Assembly: GCF_023101765.2 (NCBI RefSeq)
Contig: NC_064213.1
Location: 3,348,001-3,412,000 of the forward strand
Direction of reading: 5' to 3'
DNA length: 64,000 bases
DNA from: Spodoptera frugiperda
Lineage: Eukaryota; Arthropoda; Insecta; Lepidoptera; Noctuidae
Both the position numbers and the translations under genes were made by a program. The notes under the pieces are model-generated. The model did no database searches. It was given only the letters and a program-made list of their open reading frames with translations, and had not been told where the DNA came from. Numbering within the stretch: position 1 is the first letter of the stretch; the number at the start of each line of letters is the position of its first letter. This document shows positions 1 through 14,700 of the stretch, piece by piece.

Positions 1-75
1 CATCCCCGTCAATTATTGAAGACTTGTTAAAACGAATTAAACGTCTCACATTTTCCGCTCATTCAAATAGAGTTA

Positions 76-414
76 GGGTGATTTTCCACCAGAGATGTGC
101 TATGTAGCTATGCTTCGAAGATGTTATAGCTAAGCTATGAAACTATGTGACCGTTTCCACTGATACTAAGCAATGTAGCTATGCGAGTAAGATATGTTAT
201 GAAAATGCGCCGCCGCAAAGTAACAGTGCGAGGAAAATGCGCAACTCGAGTAGGCGATTTATCGATAGTAGAAATGCCATCCAAAGCTCACATCTTTCCA
301 TATAGGTAAAAAACATAGCTCAGTCCGTTTCCACCAATGCTAAGCTATGTGTGCCAATAAATATGATTGGTGGAAGACAGCAACGTAGCAAAGCAAATCT
401 CTGGAAAAGAACCC
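76..414. mobile_element. MITE family M1 (CTAAGCTATG-rich)
   Basis: Ends GGGTGATTTTCCACCAGAG and the near inverse CTCTGGAAAAGAACCC. The interior is full of TAGCTAAGCTATG-like palindromes and TTTCCACCAATGCTAAGC. Eight copies lie in this window. Confidence 0.75.
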
Positions 415-417
415 TAA

Positions 418-1152
418 TCATCACCCGTGTCGTTATAATTAAGGAAAACATTAAAAACAAAGTCAGTCTTTTCGGGACAACGGTAAACAAAACATTTTCG
501 AGTTCGTAAAGCTTTAACCTTTAACAATGAGCCCCAAGTTGAACCATATTATTATATTTTCAACTCCAAAGTTAAGATTTCACCATTTTAAGATAAACTT
601 GTTAAAATCCAATCATGATGTGTATCTTGTGAAGCGCCTGTGGGCTTTGTAGAAACATTCCGGTAACAATGCGCGTTGCTGTTAATATTTGATAAGGCAC
701 TTTCGTAATAGTTGCTTCGTATAATGAAGTAGCTTAATAGTTTATTAATTTACTGCCTTGAACGAAGTTAATAACTTAAGTTAATAATATTGTGAGAGCT
801 CAGAAACTAATGACGTCATGGAATTGTAAATAGTGAAGTTGGAAAATAAATTCTAAGTACCACCTACTTAAGGGCCAAATTAAAATTTTAATTTAAGTCG
901 TTCAATTCAAACTTCAATTAGATGAGTACAACTAATATTATACGAAAGTAATATAATTATATTTAATTATTCAACTCAGTGTCTAGACATTGTTTTCTAA
1001 GATATGTTCAACGAAGCAAGTATTGGGTTACGGGATATTGGAGTTCTTTTAAGTCAGTGACGTTTTCCCCACGTTACTCAATGAGGTTTGTTCAGTTTTC
1101 ACTATCAGCTTCGGTTAAAAATAGGTAATTAATGCGACAAAAGATGACTAAT
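418..1152. other. AT-rich DNA with nothing recognised
   Basis: No long open frame, splice-bounded exon or known repeat was seen. Probably downstream flank of the minus-strand gene. Confidence 0.4.
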
Positions 1153-1411
1153 TATTATTTTAATGTCCGTCTTATAGATTATTTTAAAACAATAGACACT
1201 AATTTTTATTTTCATAGAAAACAAATCCTTTCGAAGATAAAGTCGTCACTTCTAAGTACGTTTTCTACGTAGAAATGACGTATTTGCTCCTACTCATAAA
1301 CTTTGATTCGTTTTATCTAAGTATTGTTATCTTATATGACAATATTATCTAACCGATGGACTAAATGGATTTTTATTCTTCTTACCCCGTCATCATCCCT
1401 ATTGTTTTCTT
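1153..1411 (+). mobile_element. Internal part of MITE family P (long form)
   Basis: Matches the interior of 45774-46175: TTTAATGTCCGTCTT, GTAGAAATGACG, TTTTATCTAA, CCGTCATCATCCCTATTG. The terminal inverted repeats are not visible. Confidence 0.6.
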
Positions 1412-1941
1412 TGCAAAAAAATTCAGTACCTATTCTATTCAAGTTCTTTCTCGTACCCCTAAACAGTGTTACCTCTTTCCTCGAGACTATCCATCAAGTC
1501 GGTTATAAACCAATTCATTTATTATCAAAATAGACCTTTTGTGCGTCATACGCTTTCGGGCCAAACTTCACCCAAAAAGGGTTCAACTAGTCACATCACT
1601 TTGAAACTGAATAAATTATTATTTTTTAATGGAGAACCTTCGAGTTGTCCGTTACACGTGTCAAAAGTTACCTAGGTACCTTAAAATTATAGTAGGTATA
1701 AGCTTTGTGGGAAATTAGGCTTTATATACTTCGGTTTAGGGTTGAGTTTGCTGTCTAAGAAGGAAATGGCTAAGTGGTGTCTTAAATTTTAATTTGTTGC
1801 CCAAAAACTAAGGTGTATTTTTAGAAAACGTAGGAGGGAAATTGTTTTAAACGTATTTAAATTGAAAGGAAAATTAATTTAAATAAGGTATTTAAATTTA
1901 TTTATACAGGGTATTTAAATTAATTTTCCTTAGGTTACTCA

Positions 1942-2238
1942 TTTTTATTTTAATGTCCGTCTGGTAGATTATTTAAAACATACATTACACGTATTTTTTT
2001 ATTTTCTTATGGAAACAAATGAATGACAGACATTGATTCGAAATATCGCGTGACGTTATTTCTAGGTACGTTTTATATGTAGAAATGACCTTTTTGCTCC
2101 CATTCCTAAACTTAAATACGGTTTATCTTTTTATTCTTACCACAAAATAAAAAAATACGAGTCTAATACTTATTCATTGCCTAACTGACGAACTAAATAG
2201 ATTTTTAATTTTCATATCCCGTCATCATCCCTATTGTA
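1942..2238 (+). mobile_element. Second internal copy of MITE family P (long form)
   Basis: Same landmarks as 1153-1411 (TTTTAATGTCCGTCT, GTAGAAATGACC, CCGTCATCATCCCTATTG), including ATATCGCGTGACG. It sits in the same orientation 0.5 kb away. Confidence 0.6.
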
Positions 2239-2613
2239 TAATGGTAACTAAAGCTTAAACTATAGGCTTCATATATACGACCAATCAGTACCAATTGTCT
2301 GCATACAAGGCTTTTCACGAACGAAACTACAAAGCCTTAACCGATGTCGGAAAAAGTACGCGCACAATTATACCGTATGTAATGATATTACATGTATTTG
2401 CTGTTATTTTGTTACAAAAATAGACATAACGCACACAAAACTGTATTCTAGTTACATAGATAATAATTATTAAGTTGATTCCTAAAAAACACAAGAAATC
2501 ATAGTTAAAAAAGTTCACAAAAAATAACGAGTAAAATAGCACGTATCGACACCTTTGAGAACAACCTAAAATACACCTTATAGCTATAAAAATAAAACTT
2601 ATAATCCTATAAC

Positions 2614-2781
2614 TTACCCCCGCAGCTGCAGCGGGAACCAGGCAGGCCTACGACGCAGTGGCTCGAGCGGAGCGGAGACGGGAGCGGGGCGGAATGACTT
2701 CAATACGCGTTTTACTACGCGAGCGCTCAGGACGAACACTGCGCCCATCGCCCAAGCGCCTAGTAAGGCGCCTAGGATCGC
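2614..2781 (-). CDS. Terminal exon: transmembrane helix and cytoplasmic tail
   Basis: The acceptor TCATTACCAG opens AILGALLGAWAMGAVFVLSA, a clear transmembrane helix. It is followed by RVVKRVLKSFRPAP (positive-inside) and a Pro/Arg-rich tail ending LQLRG and TAA. The bases GGGGGTAAGTTAT at the stop also form a fair donor, so a longer tail spliced from exons further left is possible. The exon is GC-rich against an AT-rich background. Confidence 0.75.
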   Translation of the reverse strand, partial: AILGALLGAWAMGAVFVLSARVVKRVLKSFRPAPVSAPLEPLRRRPAWFPLQLRG

Positions 2782-5700
2782 CTGGTAATGAGAAAAGGTT
2801 ATCGTTAACATGAATAGGGATGGTGACTGGGCCAAAAATAAGTTATTACAACTTTTCAATACAATACAATATTAATAAATAATCACACTCTCATTCATAA
2901 ATTTGATGAACTATGTACTTAATTTTCGATTTTTTCTAGCTAAATTTCTAGAAATAAGTCTGCTATTTGACGTCAAAAACTTATGACGTCATAATGGAGT
3001 ATTTCATAGAAAATATCGTTTTTCACGTTTCGAAAAAAGTATTGAATTTGACTAGTAGGAAACATGCCTATTACAGTGGAACTTCCATGAGTTCTTCTTC
3101 ACGCTCGTAAGCACTGGCCTTTTTGAGCCGTGTACACCTTTATTTATTTTTTTCTGATCTATATTTTCTATTAATTATTTTTGTTAGGGTGCAAATAAAC
3201 TGTTTTTCTTTCCTTCTTATGTGGGCGAAAAGATAATTGTTTGTTTTTTTAAGAGGATAATGTGGTAAATGGTTATTTGTTTCATGAACTATAAATACTC
3301 ACGTAAGTCCCGAAAGAAAATTTGCTCGTGCTTGGTAGCGCCGCAGGATCTGAAAGTAATTTGGAATCATTCCACCACAAAGTTGTTGAATATGAGACCA
3401 GTATCCTTAGTACGAGTACAAGTTTGCTTTACGTTGAACGACAGCTAAACGAGAGCGCGTTCGGTATTCTGATTGGTTGATTCATTCGCGCCGACCAATC
3501 AGAGCGCAGAACGCTATCGTTTCGTTCTCATTAAACGTAAACCAAACTCGTACTAAGCGTACTGGCGTCGACTCTAACGAAACCCGTAAGCAAATGTATT
3601 TAACCCTACACTCTGACTTACCATAAGCAGTAGCGTTTCCAGCAGGTCCATTGCACCCTCTCTCATCTATCAAACTGACTCTAGCTAACAATTTCACTTT
3701 AGGCGGGAAGTGTCGCGGTCTTTTTCTCCGCTCATCGTCCCCGCTCCGCTCATCGCTCCGTTCAGCACTGAGCTCACTGACTGGTAGGAGTAGAGAATGG
3801 GTTGTGTCGCCCTGTGCAACTAGGCCGTCTGCATCTACGGTACGGGCGATCATGTTCGCGAACCAAGGAGCTGGGTGAGCGTCTGACACCATCTGCTTGC
3901 CTAGGCTGTGGAAAAAAAAGATATTTACATACATACATACATATCGTCACGCCTTTAATCCCCGAAGGGGTAGGCAGAGGTGCATATTATGGCACGTAAT
4001 GCCACTGTTTACACCCACTTTTCACAATTTATGTTGTAAGTCCCATGTAATAGGTGGTGAGCCTATTGCCATATGCCGGGCACATTTCCAGACTCCGTGC
4101 TACTACTGAGAAATTTTCGAAAAACCGAAAAAAGCCCAGTAATACTTCGCCCGGCAGTCGCACTTGCGACCACTCGACCAACGAGGCAGTCTTAAGTTTT
4201 TGACTGCTAATAGAAAACTGTTGAAGGCAAAACCTCCGCTAGCTTCGGTCAGCGATGACCCCAGTGGCGTTTAAAGTGTTAAGAAGGTTATAAGTAAGTA
4301 TTATGGTCTGGTAGGCCGGAGGTTTAAGACCGCTTCTCATGCATGAGGGCTCAAAACCTACTAATGCGAACGACCACTTCTCATGCATGAGGGTGCCGGT
4401 TCGGAACCTACCGATGGCGAGTATCAATGTGACTTTTTCCGAGGTATATTTACTTTTTAAGATTATTTAGACATCACTGCCGATGAAGGAAGACATCGCG
4501 AGGTAACGTGGGCTTTATAATTATAATTTGTAATTATCAATTTGAAATCTCCAACCCGCATTGAGCAAGACTGGTGATTGATGCTCAAACCTTCTGCGTG
4601 TGAGAAGCATTTGGTCAGCAGTAGCCACTTGTATGCTGATGATGTGATATGACTGTCCCGAGAGATGACATAAATAATAATCCGTAAGTATTATAACTGT
4701 CATGTCGTATTATAAGGCATATATTTCACATACAACATAGTAAAACTAATGATGAAAGAGAAAGAAAAAGCCTATTTTGGTGTAGCGAAACTTAGTCGCC
4801 GAATTACCTAACTCTAATTGAACACTAATCCATACAAACTTTTATAGAACTAGACAAGACATCATGTACGAGTATATATTATTGAATTACAACCTCTAAT
4901 TGCTAAACTAACTACATCACGCGAACTAAGCACTAACTTATGATGTATTTATTCAACTATTATTACGTAAGTACACGATGAACTAAAATTCTCATTCCCT
5001 AAAAGCCTTTTTTGATATCGCCTTTGATACAAAAGTACTATATATATATGTACCAACATATACAAACACAAAACTGCTCGGTAATCTTCAAAAGAGAGAG
5101 AGGCATGTTTACAGAACACCCACTTTTCGGTTTAGCTACATTGTCCATCAAAAGTATTTTTGGCGTTACAGAGGGCTTTAAGGCCTGTACATATGAAGGA
5201 CTTTTGTCTGCCGATCGAGATTCAGAATTGTAAAAAAGATCTACCGAGTATTCGAAATATAGGTCTTCTTGCTACCAATGACTAAAGAAATTGAAATGCC
5301 CAGAAATTTTTGCCCTATCCAGGGCGCTTACCCTTGAAGCCAAATATATCTTTGCAATTTCCATCCAATATAATCTCAACATTGTATAACCCTAATCGTA
5401 ACTGTTAAAATAGCTACCAAAGTATGGAATATAAAGCCAAACTCAATACCATTCAGTTCATTTAATATCCACGCACGCTATAGGATTTAATGGGCGCTTT
5501 TTTTACACAGGGGGACAATCATCCAATGATTTGCTAGCGAGGCAATGTTGATCAACAGAATTGGAGAGTGTATCAAACACAGACTCTTACTGACTAAAAA
5601 CCACTGGGGGCCGTTCCTACTTCTGCTCTTCGAGCCGGATCCCCGGTAAACCTGCTAGGTAGTTCGCAGCTCCGGTATCAGGCATCAGCCCTACTGAGCC

Positions 5701-8700
5701 CCATTTGTGGTGGTCTGATGGCTCTTTGAGGCGCGCGCAGAACGCAATACGGATTCAATGGGCGCTAGTGTGGCAACTCAAGAGTACGTTCACAATATCA
5801 ATGTTGATCAACAGAATTGGATTCAAGAGTTGACTATCAAACACACCTGATACATACAAACACTCAAAAAGGCAGCCAAGTAAAAGAAAAAAACAAAAGT
5901 AAGATGTTATCTCATGAAAATAGAACATTTTCGTTCACAATAATCCATTTTACTCAGTCACCAATGAGATGTATCGTTTCTTTCGTGAGAAAAAGACAGA
6001 TGTCGCGTCAGTAGATCGATCTTCGTATATTTTTACAAGGACAAAACATTTTTTTTGTATACAAATAAATGTTTTTTCAAGTAATGTTTGAGGATTTTCT
6101 CTTGTTGTTATTATTGTAAGGTACCTCAAGACCTCAGGTGGGTTCTTCATGGTTAGTGGATAAGGGAGCTTTTCCACCAGAGATTTGCTATGCTATTTGT
6201 TACATTGCTGTGGATACATTTGGTTTCTACCAATCATATTCATTGGTACAACTGGCTTAGCACTGGTGGAAAGCGCTTCGCTTCAAACTTCCTTGTACGA
6301 ACTGCTAGGGAGTGGAATTCTTTGTCGGAATCTGCTTTTCCTGATGGGTATAACCTGGGTGTCTTCAAAACCCGAGTGAATAGGTTACTTATGGACAGAC
6401 GTGCTCCATTGTAGGCTATATCATTGACCCACCAAATGTAAAAAAAATGTTTCAGCTAAGCTATGTTTTTTATTTGGAAAGATGCATGCTATGGATGTGT
6501 GCTATAGATGCGTGCTATGGTTGCGTGCTGTGGATGTGTGTTATGGATGGCTTTCCTACTATCGATACATCGCATACTCGATTTGCGCATCTTCCTCGCA
6601 CAGCTACATAGCTTAGTATCAGCGGAAACGTTCTCATACTTGCACAACTTAGATATTACACCTTCGTCGAACATCTACATGGCACGTCTCTAGTGAAAAA
6701 TCACCCTAACACCAACATGTCACAAACATAGAGAGTGTTATGTGTATAAGAAGTACTTCGGGATATTTTTATTTATTTACTTTGACGGGCCTTTTTGTGT
6801 AGAAAGTTCATGTCACAATTTACTACGATGTTATATATCTATCCTTACTTAACCAACGTCAATAGACTAGATTTTAAAATCTAGCGTATTCGTTAGAAAT
6901 GTAAATCTCATATTTTCCTGACTATAGGATTTCTTGTGTCGTTCTTCTCAATGGGGACCTAGTTACCAGTAAGACTTATGAATGTGCATAATTTAGATGT
7001 TAAAAAGTGACTTCAAATAATTGTAATGGCAGGTTTTTCACTAATTTGTCAATGAGACTAGGGTTTATAAATAAACTAGCTACTTAGTTCATCGCTGTTT
7101 CAATCAGTTTGCTCGGCTCCTATTAGTCGTAGCGTGATGTTGTAGCCTCTAGCCTTCTTCGAAAAACCAGTATGCAACACAAAAATAATTATTCAAATCA
7201 CCAGTACCTACTTCCGGAGATTAACGCGTTCAAACAAACAAACTCTTTAGCTTTATGTATTAGTAATTAGTAGGTATGGAAAATTACGTATTTGAGTGGG
7301 ATAATGAGGAAAATACCATTATCTTACCTGACAACATAACTTTTCTTGCCCAGTTTAGGGGACGGCAGTCTTTGCGGGAAAGCTGGGTTTGGGCAGAGTC
7401 CAGCTTATATTGGCGTACATTTCACCGTTAACTGTGACAGTCTGAGCAGCTACTGAGGGTTCCGGAAGACGCAGACGATACGCGCATGAGCATACTCCTA
7501 CCACGCATTCTGGAACAAAAAAGATAGATTAGAAATGGCAAAATAGTACCCCTTTTTTTGTGAGGGGAAAATCATTCAATGACTTCTTCCATCTTGGGCG
7601 AGGTGAGAAAGTCTTAGACTCTTCCTGACCAACAGCCCCGTTCCTACTTCAGCGTTTTGAGCCGGAGCCCTGGTAACCGGTTAGGCAGTTCGCAGCTCCG
7701 GGTCTCAGCCCTATTGGGCCTCATCTGTGATGGTCTGATGACTCTTTGAGGCAGTCAATCGATCCGTAGACCATAATTTTTTTAAAGGTTGTCCTCTGGT
7801 GTTGCAATTGTTCATGGATGGAGCTGATTACCAGTTATGCTAGCACATAATACAACAAGGGCCAGCGCCCACTGCCGGCACGGCAAAGAATTTTAATACA
7901 AATTAAGTTATTTAGAACCTTATTTCAAAGAATTTAGAATTTATGTTACTATATTTTGATACCGCGATGCCGCGTTATGCCATGGCACGCCACGGGATGC
8001 CGTACTGTGCCATGCCGTGCCGTGCCGGCAATGGGCGCCGGCCTTAATACTGTATACTTATTTTCTATTTTCTTTTTGGTTCAGAAAAACCCCTTAGCTA
8101 TCCAAACTCACCATCCAATTCTACATGCATATTAGCCGAAGTATGTCCGTCCCAGGGATGTGCAATCAGTCTCACCATGTAGGCACAGCCGGGCCGGATG
8201 GCACACTGCTGGTCTACGGGGTTCGTGACTGATGGGATCACCCACCATGTCATTGGCTGTTGGAAAGAGGGTTTCTTTAGATGATGTGGAATTATGTATC
8301 GCCTTAGGTTATTGACCAACTTTTCAAAAAAGAGGAGGTTTTCAATTCGGCCGGTATATATTTTTTTCTTTAGGAGAATGTGTTTTGTTTTTATAATATG
8401 TCGTTCTTCAAAACATCATTTATAGAAGCTGATTGGAGAAGTATTGAACTATTCCCAGTTCTTAGACTAAGATTCAAATACAGTGCCATTAATGATGATG
8501 AATGATGATAAAAAAACTACCTATACAAAAAAAGGTTTCTTTGGGAGAGTGGTTTATAATCATGAGTACAATCACGTGTTAAATACCATTCACTAGGTAA
8601 TTACCAGTCACCCTATATAAAAAGTTCTTGTGTATTTAAAAGTAGGTAAGTGCTGGTTTATATGTAATAGGCGAATCTTTTAACACCCGTAAGTAAGTAA

Positions 8701-11700
8701 GCATGGTGACACATATTATTTTTACCTACTTATTTAACAACAAGGAAAAGATAGTAAGAGCTAAAAAAAGAAAACGCTGAGCTGACAAGCACTTTTTCCG
8801 TGTCCTGTCAATTCTTGTCTCTCTAAATATAGTTAAGTACATTGAATTAGGCCATCGTGACTTCTTCAGCCATTAATCCACTACGTGACCTGGTCTTGCC
8901 ACGTCACTTCCTGATTCTTCCATCAGTCTTCATTATCATAATCCTATTTGGTACACACTACGTCACGGCTTTTTATCCCCGAAGGGATAGGCATAGGTGT
9001 ACATTACGGCATGTAATGCCGCTATACAATGTGCACCCACTTTTCACCGTTTGGGTTATAAGTCCCATGTAATAGGGGGTGAGCCTATTGCTATATACTT
9101 ATTGGGCACAATTCTATGCTACGTGCTACTACTGAGAAATTTTCGAAAACCGACTTACTTTGCCCAAACCGGGAATCGAACCCAAGACCCCTTGACTAGC
9201 AGTCGCACTTACGACCACTCGATCAACAAGGCAGTCATTGGTGCCTATTAGGTGCCTATATAACCACTTTCTATAACTAATAGTATAAATTCGAAAATAT
9301 GTTCGTTTATTACATCTTCACACCTAATCTACTCTATCAATGTTCTTAAAATATTTTATACATCTAGTTGGGAGTATGAAGGACATAGGGCAAATTCTCT
9401 CAAGCAAGGCCACGGGTAAAAGCTACCTATTATAATTGTAACAAACTGACTTACCCCAGGAATGTTGTATTCATAGCACATTTGTGACCGACAATCGATT
9501 GTGTCCGTCACACTTCGTACTTCTAAGGAATAGTCCGTTGCGGGTGGTCCTGTGGGCAAAATTATATTTTATTCATACACTAATAGAGTATTTTTTTGTT
9601 TATCTCACAAGATATCGCAAATAGGTTTTTGGTAGCAAGTGACATCTTTTATTCAGCAGCGAATGAATTATTTGATAAGTATTGTTCGTTTCTTTATGCG
9701 TTAGGATCATTCAGCCTACTCCACTATTTAGCTTACAGCTTCCAAATATGGCCAATACAGTCAAAAGTATCGAAAAGATAACATCAATTCATCAGCCTAC
9801 AAGTGACCACTGTAAAAGGCCTTTTCTCACACGTAGAAGGTTCGAGCATTAATCACCACGTTTGCTCAATGCGGGTTGACGATTTCAAACTTATAATTAG
9901 ATATTATGACCCCAAGTTTCGTCTCGATGTTTTCCTTCAACGTTTGTCAGTGGTGTCTAAATAATCTTAGAAACATATAACTCGAAAAAGTCACATTGGT
10001 AGTTACCGTTGGTAGGTTTCGAACTCTCATTTTAAAAGAATAAACAACAATCGTGAACAACTTAGCATAATAATTGTTATATTTACCAACAGATGACTGA
10101 CTTATTATAATTATTAGTATATTGCGATCTTGTTATTCTATATTGCGACCACGACCAATAATATAAAATAATATAATATTTCAATTCCATTTTGATATTG
10201 GTATCTCCTATTTTTATTTCTCTTCCAATTCCACTCAAATGAACTCTTTAAGTTCTTATTTTTCTATAATATTAGTTACTTCTACATCTCTATTATTAAT
10301 AACATATCGAATCTCCTATATCTAAAGCAATATATTTCATAACATATCTAACTATAAAAAGGTACTAGACGTAGCAATTTATGAGTTATTTTTATATCAG
10401 AAACCAATTTTAGCTAAAATAATGGTTCAATGCTCGCAAATAAGCTTTGTATCTTGGATCAAATCAAGAATTGTTAGATTTTCGATTTTGAGATTTGCTC
10501 GGAGTCGGGAATTATTTCCGATAATCATACGAAGGTAGATAATAAAGGTCCTGCGGTCAACTTTGCGTGTCAAACGTTTGACACTACGTCTAGTTTCACC
10601 CAACGCGGAAGAAGTCATATGATCCGAACCCCTATTTTTTAAAGTCGGGTAATATACCTAAACCTTCTTCTAAGTCTGAATAATACTATGCTGTAAACCA
10701 TTCACATCAAACAGAGAACATAACTTTTTTGAAGTCGATAAAACAGATGATTTATCGAATGTAATCAATAAAGCGATCACGATCAGATCAATTAATCATA
10801 ATATAGAGTGAGTCAATGACCGATTAGATAACGAAAGGTTTACGTGTGGTTTCTAAAGTATGCCTATCATTAAAAGATGTTTGTTTGATTATTTTTCTCT
10901 CACATAATGACGGATAAATTTTATATTAATTATGAATTAGTTATGAGATCATTTTAGGGGTAAACCATTCAATGACTTCTCCCACCTTGGGCGAAACGCA
11001 AGGTGGTGTCAGACTCTTGACTAACTAATAACCACCTCGTTCCTACTCCTGCTTTTTCATCCGGAGCCCCGGTAACCCGCCAAGCAATCCGCAGTTAGTT
11101 AAGAGGCTGGAGAATGACATCGGCTATGCCACAATTCCTTCAATTTGAACATGAAAAGCCACTGGTAATGACTATATAAACATATTAATTTAATGACCTA
11201 ATTCAAAAAGGACACGATATACCTCTCTATAAGTAAGCAAGCACGTGAAACCGTTTATTCTCCGTCCAATCCACTTCAATAGTCGGTCGAGAGGACATCA
11301 TCACGGCTTATAAAACTTTGAAGAGTTCCAATCTTAAGGAGCACTTGATTGTCCTATAGATAGATAATCCATTGAGTGGACGACGAGAGGTTTGGTAGAC
11401 AGCACGTGGAACTCATTAGACGCCTTCGAAATATAAGCGCGGAAATTGGACATTTTCTTTGATTTTGGTAAGGCTGTTTCATTCATTATAATATTTGTAA
11501 ATTAACCAGGAGGTGATCCAACAGAGAACTATTTCAGTTGCTTTTGTCTAAAGGATTGTCAGCAAATTGGCAGTGGGCCGGTCACATTTTGTCGAAGAAC
11601 AGATGATCATTGGGGTAGACGTGTTGTAGAGCGGAGAACACGGCTAGGTAAACGTGGTGTAGGACGCCCTTCAGTTAGGTGGAGTGACGATATCCACAAG

Positions 11701-14700
11701 GGCTGTAGTATGGAATAATATAGGAGCGAACATATCAAAGCGTCGAGTATTCAGTGTGAAGGACTAAGGAAGAAGAATCAAGAGTTTTGTTTAGTAATAA
11801 TCAATCTCCTTCCGAAGCTGATGATAATAATGGATGAAAGATTAACCTGCTTCTCATTTCCTGAAGAAAGAAGGTAGTGATTAATCTACCTACATAATGA
11901 ATGGGACGAACAGTTTCTCGCCATTGTGAGCCAAAGCATTATTTTACGTTAGCTGAACAAGACAATGTCACATACAACCTTATCCAAGGTAATGTTTTTA
12001 CTATGGGGAAATACGTTCATTATCAAGGATGAGTATCAGCAATATTGTGTGGGCCTAAGCTCACCACTCGTTTTAAGCCAAACCCGTATTTAGATAACTA
12101 GAACAATACACCTGTTTTTTGGTACACACAGCCGAACCGACAAAACGTTATTAGTGCCCATTTTTAGGGAACAGATAGTAAAGTTCCCTAAGAAAATAAG
12201 ATTTTTTCGATCAAGCGAAGCGATCGTCCCTACTAGACTTTCTACCCAACTGATGTTCGTTGGCATTTTCTATCCATGTTTGTTCGCGTGTAAGCTTCAT
12301 ACATGCAATGTATGATTTATGACGTCATCCGTTGATTTATTCGTCGTTCGTCTATGTGTGACTTCTGTCATCTGTCACTTGTCATGTTATGTGTCGCCAC
12401 AAACGTAATTTGATCATCAGTGATATATAATTCGCTGATATATGACTATCAGCTGAAGTTCCCCAAGGTAACTAGTCAACCGATTCTGTTGGTAGCACCG
12501 AATAAGGAAAATATTTCTAAAAAAGTAACATACGTTTATTACTATTCTGAAGCCTGATAATATCACTAAGACTTCTAAAATAGAAAATGCCAAAGACATG
12601 TCATGTCTTTTTACCATAAAATTGAAGCAGTCGGGACACATTCTAGAAAGCAAACCGTATGTGCCTTCACTAAGTCTTCATATTTAGAATGGGTCCCGAG
12701 TCCCGACTGCTTCAATTTTACGATGACTTTCTTGTTTTAGGGCTTTTTCATTTTCATATTATGAAGAAACGCAGTCGGACTTCTTAGTTTTTTAAATTAC
12801 CTTATTTTATTTATGATATAGGCTGGTAAATGAGCTGGCGAGTTACCTGATGGTAAGGAATCGCTGCCGCTTGAAACACAGCCTTTTGGGGTTTATGAAT
12901 TTAAGGGTTGTTGGGAAATTTAAGGGGGTGTCAGGGATTGGGAAGATTGGGGATTGGTAATTGGGCCTTCGGTAACGTCACTCATACAACGAAACACAAC
13001 GCAACCGTTGTTTCACGATTGAAACTTCATATCAGAGATACAACAAAAGTGTAACTACTATATACTTATATACCGGATCAATGAGGTATTACATTAGTCT
13101 GATACATATACATACATAATAGTCTAGTGTTACTACTCATAGTAGCAGATCAAAATTACGCATCAACTTTATCAGACACAATAATCACAAAATGACATTG
13201 ATAACATATGTGATAATAGTCTCTATCTATTATCATTAATCCACCAATCAGCTTACATTATACGCAGCGCCTGTGCACTAGGAAGGAATTAAAGGACAAG
13301 TTCAATAATCATGTTTCTTTTTTATTTCTCAAAGTACCGTTCCATATCCAGACGCAAAAATGGGACCCTACCACGGTTTTTCTTTCCAAGGAGCGGAATC
13401 ATCCAATTCCTTCTCCTGCTTGGGAGAGGCGAGAAGGAGTGTGAGACTCTTACTGACTAAAAACCACACCGTTCCTACTTCTGCTTATCAAGCCGGAGCC
13501 CCGGTACCGGCTCCACCCTTTCATGGCCACCACCAAAATTTAATAGAGTCTGCCACAGAACATTTAAAGAGAGGAGTCTGCCATAGACAAATCATAGACA
13601 ACATTAATGTGTTTTATATAAGGTAACTATTTTAGTAACAGTGGATCCCACACATCGGAAAATGTGAGACGCCACAAATGCAACAACAAGTAGGTGGTAG
13701 ATTATAATGACCAACATCCTCATCAGTAGGCTGCGCGACATTGCCGCGTTTGCGCACGCTGCTCATGGTAAAGAGTCCCTCTGTGACTCGAAACTAGTGG
13801 AGCTTTTCTTAATATACGCGAGCAAACCGTGATTTGTAGTTAATTTAGTATCTCACGATAGTTATTATAAATATAGACTACCATCCTACCGAAATCGTGC
13901 AAAACGCGTGCAAAATTCTAAATGCCATCACTTGTCTGCGTGAACACAATGCATTATCGGATCACAATCAGTACAGACGGTTGTAAAGATCGGTATGTTC
14001 TTTCATCACTCTATACAGCGTGTAACAAAATACCCATATACATCAAGAAGCACTGAAGAATACAGGTTGAATAAAATCTCTATACAAAGATTCAGCTTAA
14101 AATACGTTTAAAAAAATTGGTACCAAATACTTGGTGTCGCATGGTTCTTGATTTTATAAATCATACAAACGTGTCACAACACTTCAGGGGTCACTCGCTA
14201 ATTACGAAACATTTCTTCTGTAAATCTGATCGCCTAGTACCTATCTACCTAATTTTAATTCACATGAAAAATAAAAAAATATTGGAAAAATTCATAACTT
14301 CGTTCCATGAAAACATGAGTTTAAAAAACCCTTCCCATATCGTTTGTTATGTTATCTAGAAACCCCGTGCATTTGATATGTATCCCCCTTTTTGTTACAC
14401 CGTGTATACCGAGTTTCCGTTCCGAATGTCTGTTTGTCTGTCTGTCTGTTTATGTTACCGTATACCATTCGATTCATTCAGGTCTTACGTTTATTTGATT
14501 GACGCAAATAGCTTGTTAAAAATAAGCTTGGTTCTTTTCTATTCTATAGACTTTAGTTCTAAAATAGATCGTGTTGTGATGTTAATTTGGTTGGCTTTTG
14601 GTTATTTTTAGATTTAAGTGGTAAATAGTGTTACGTCATAAGTGTTCATTTTCCCTATTTTCTAACTGCCGCACTCAGAGGCATTTAATGATTACTTAAA

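Noticed and set aside
2782..2859. Upstream extension of the terminal membrane exon to an ATG at 2859
   Set aside because: The acceptor TCATTACCAG at 2782 and the matching micro-exon phase show the coding part begins at 2781. The extension is intron read-through.
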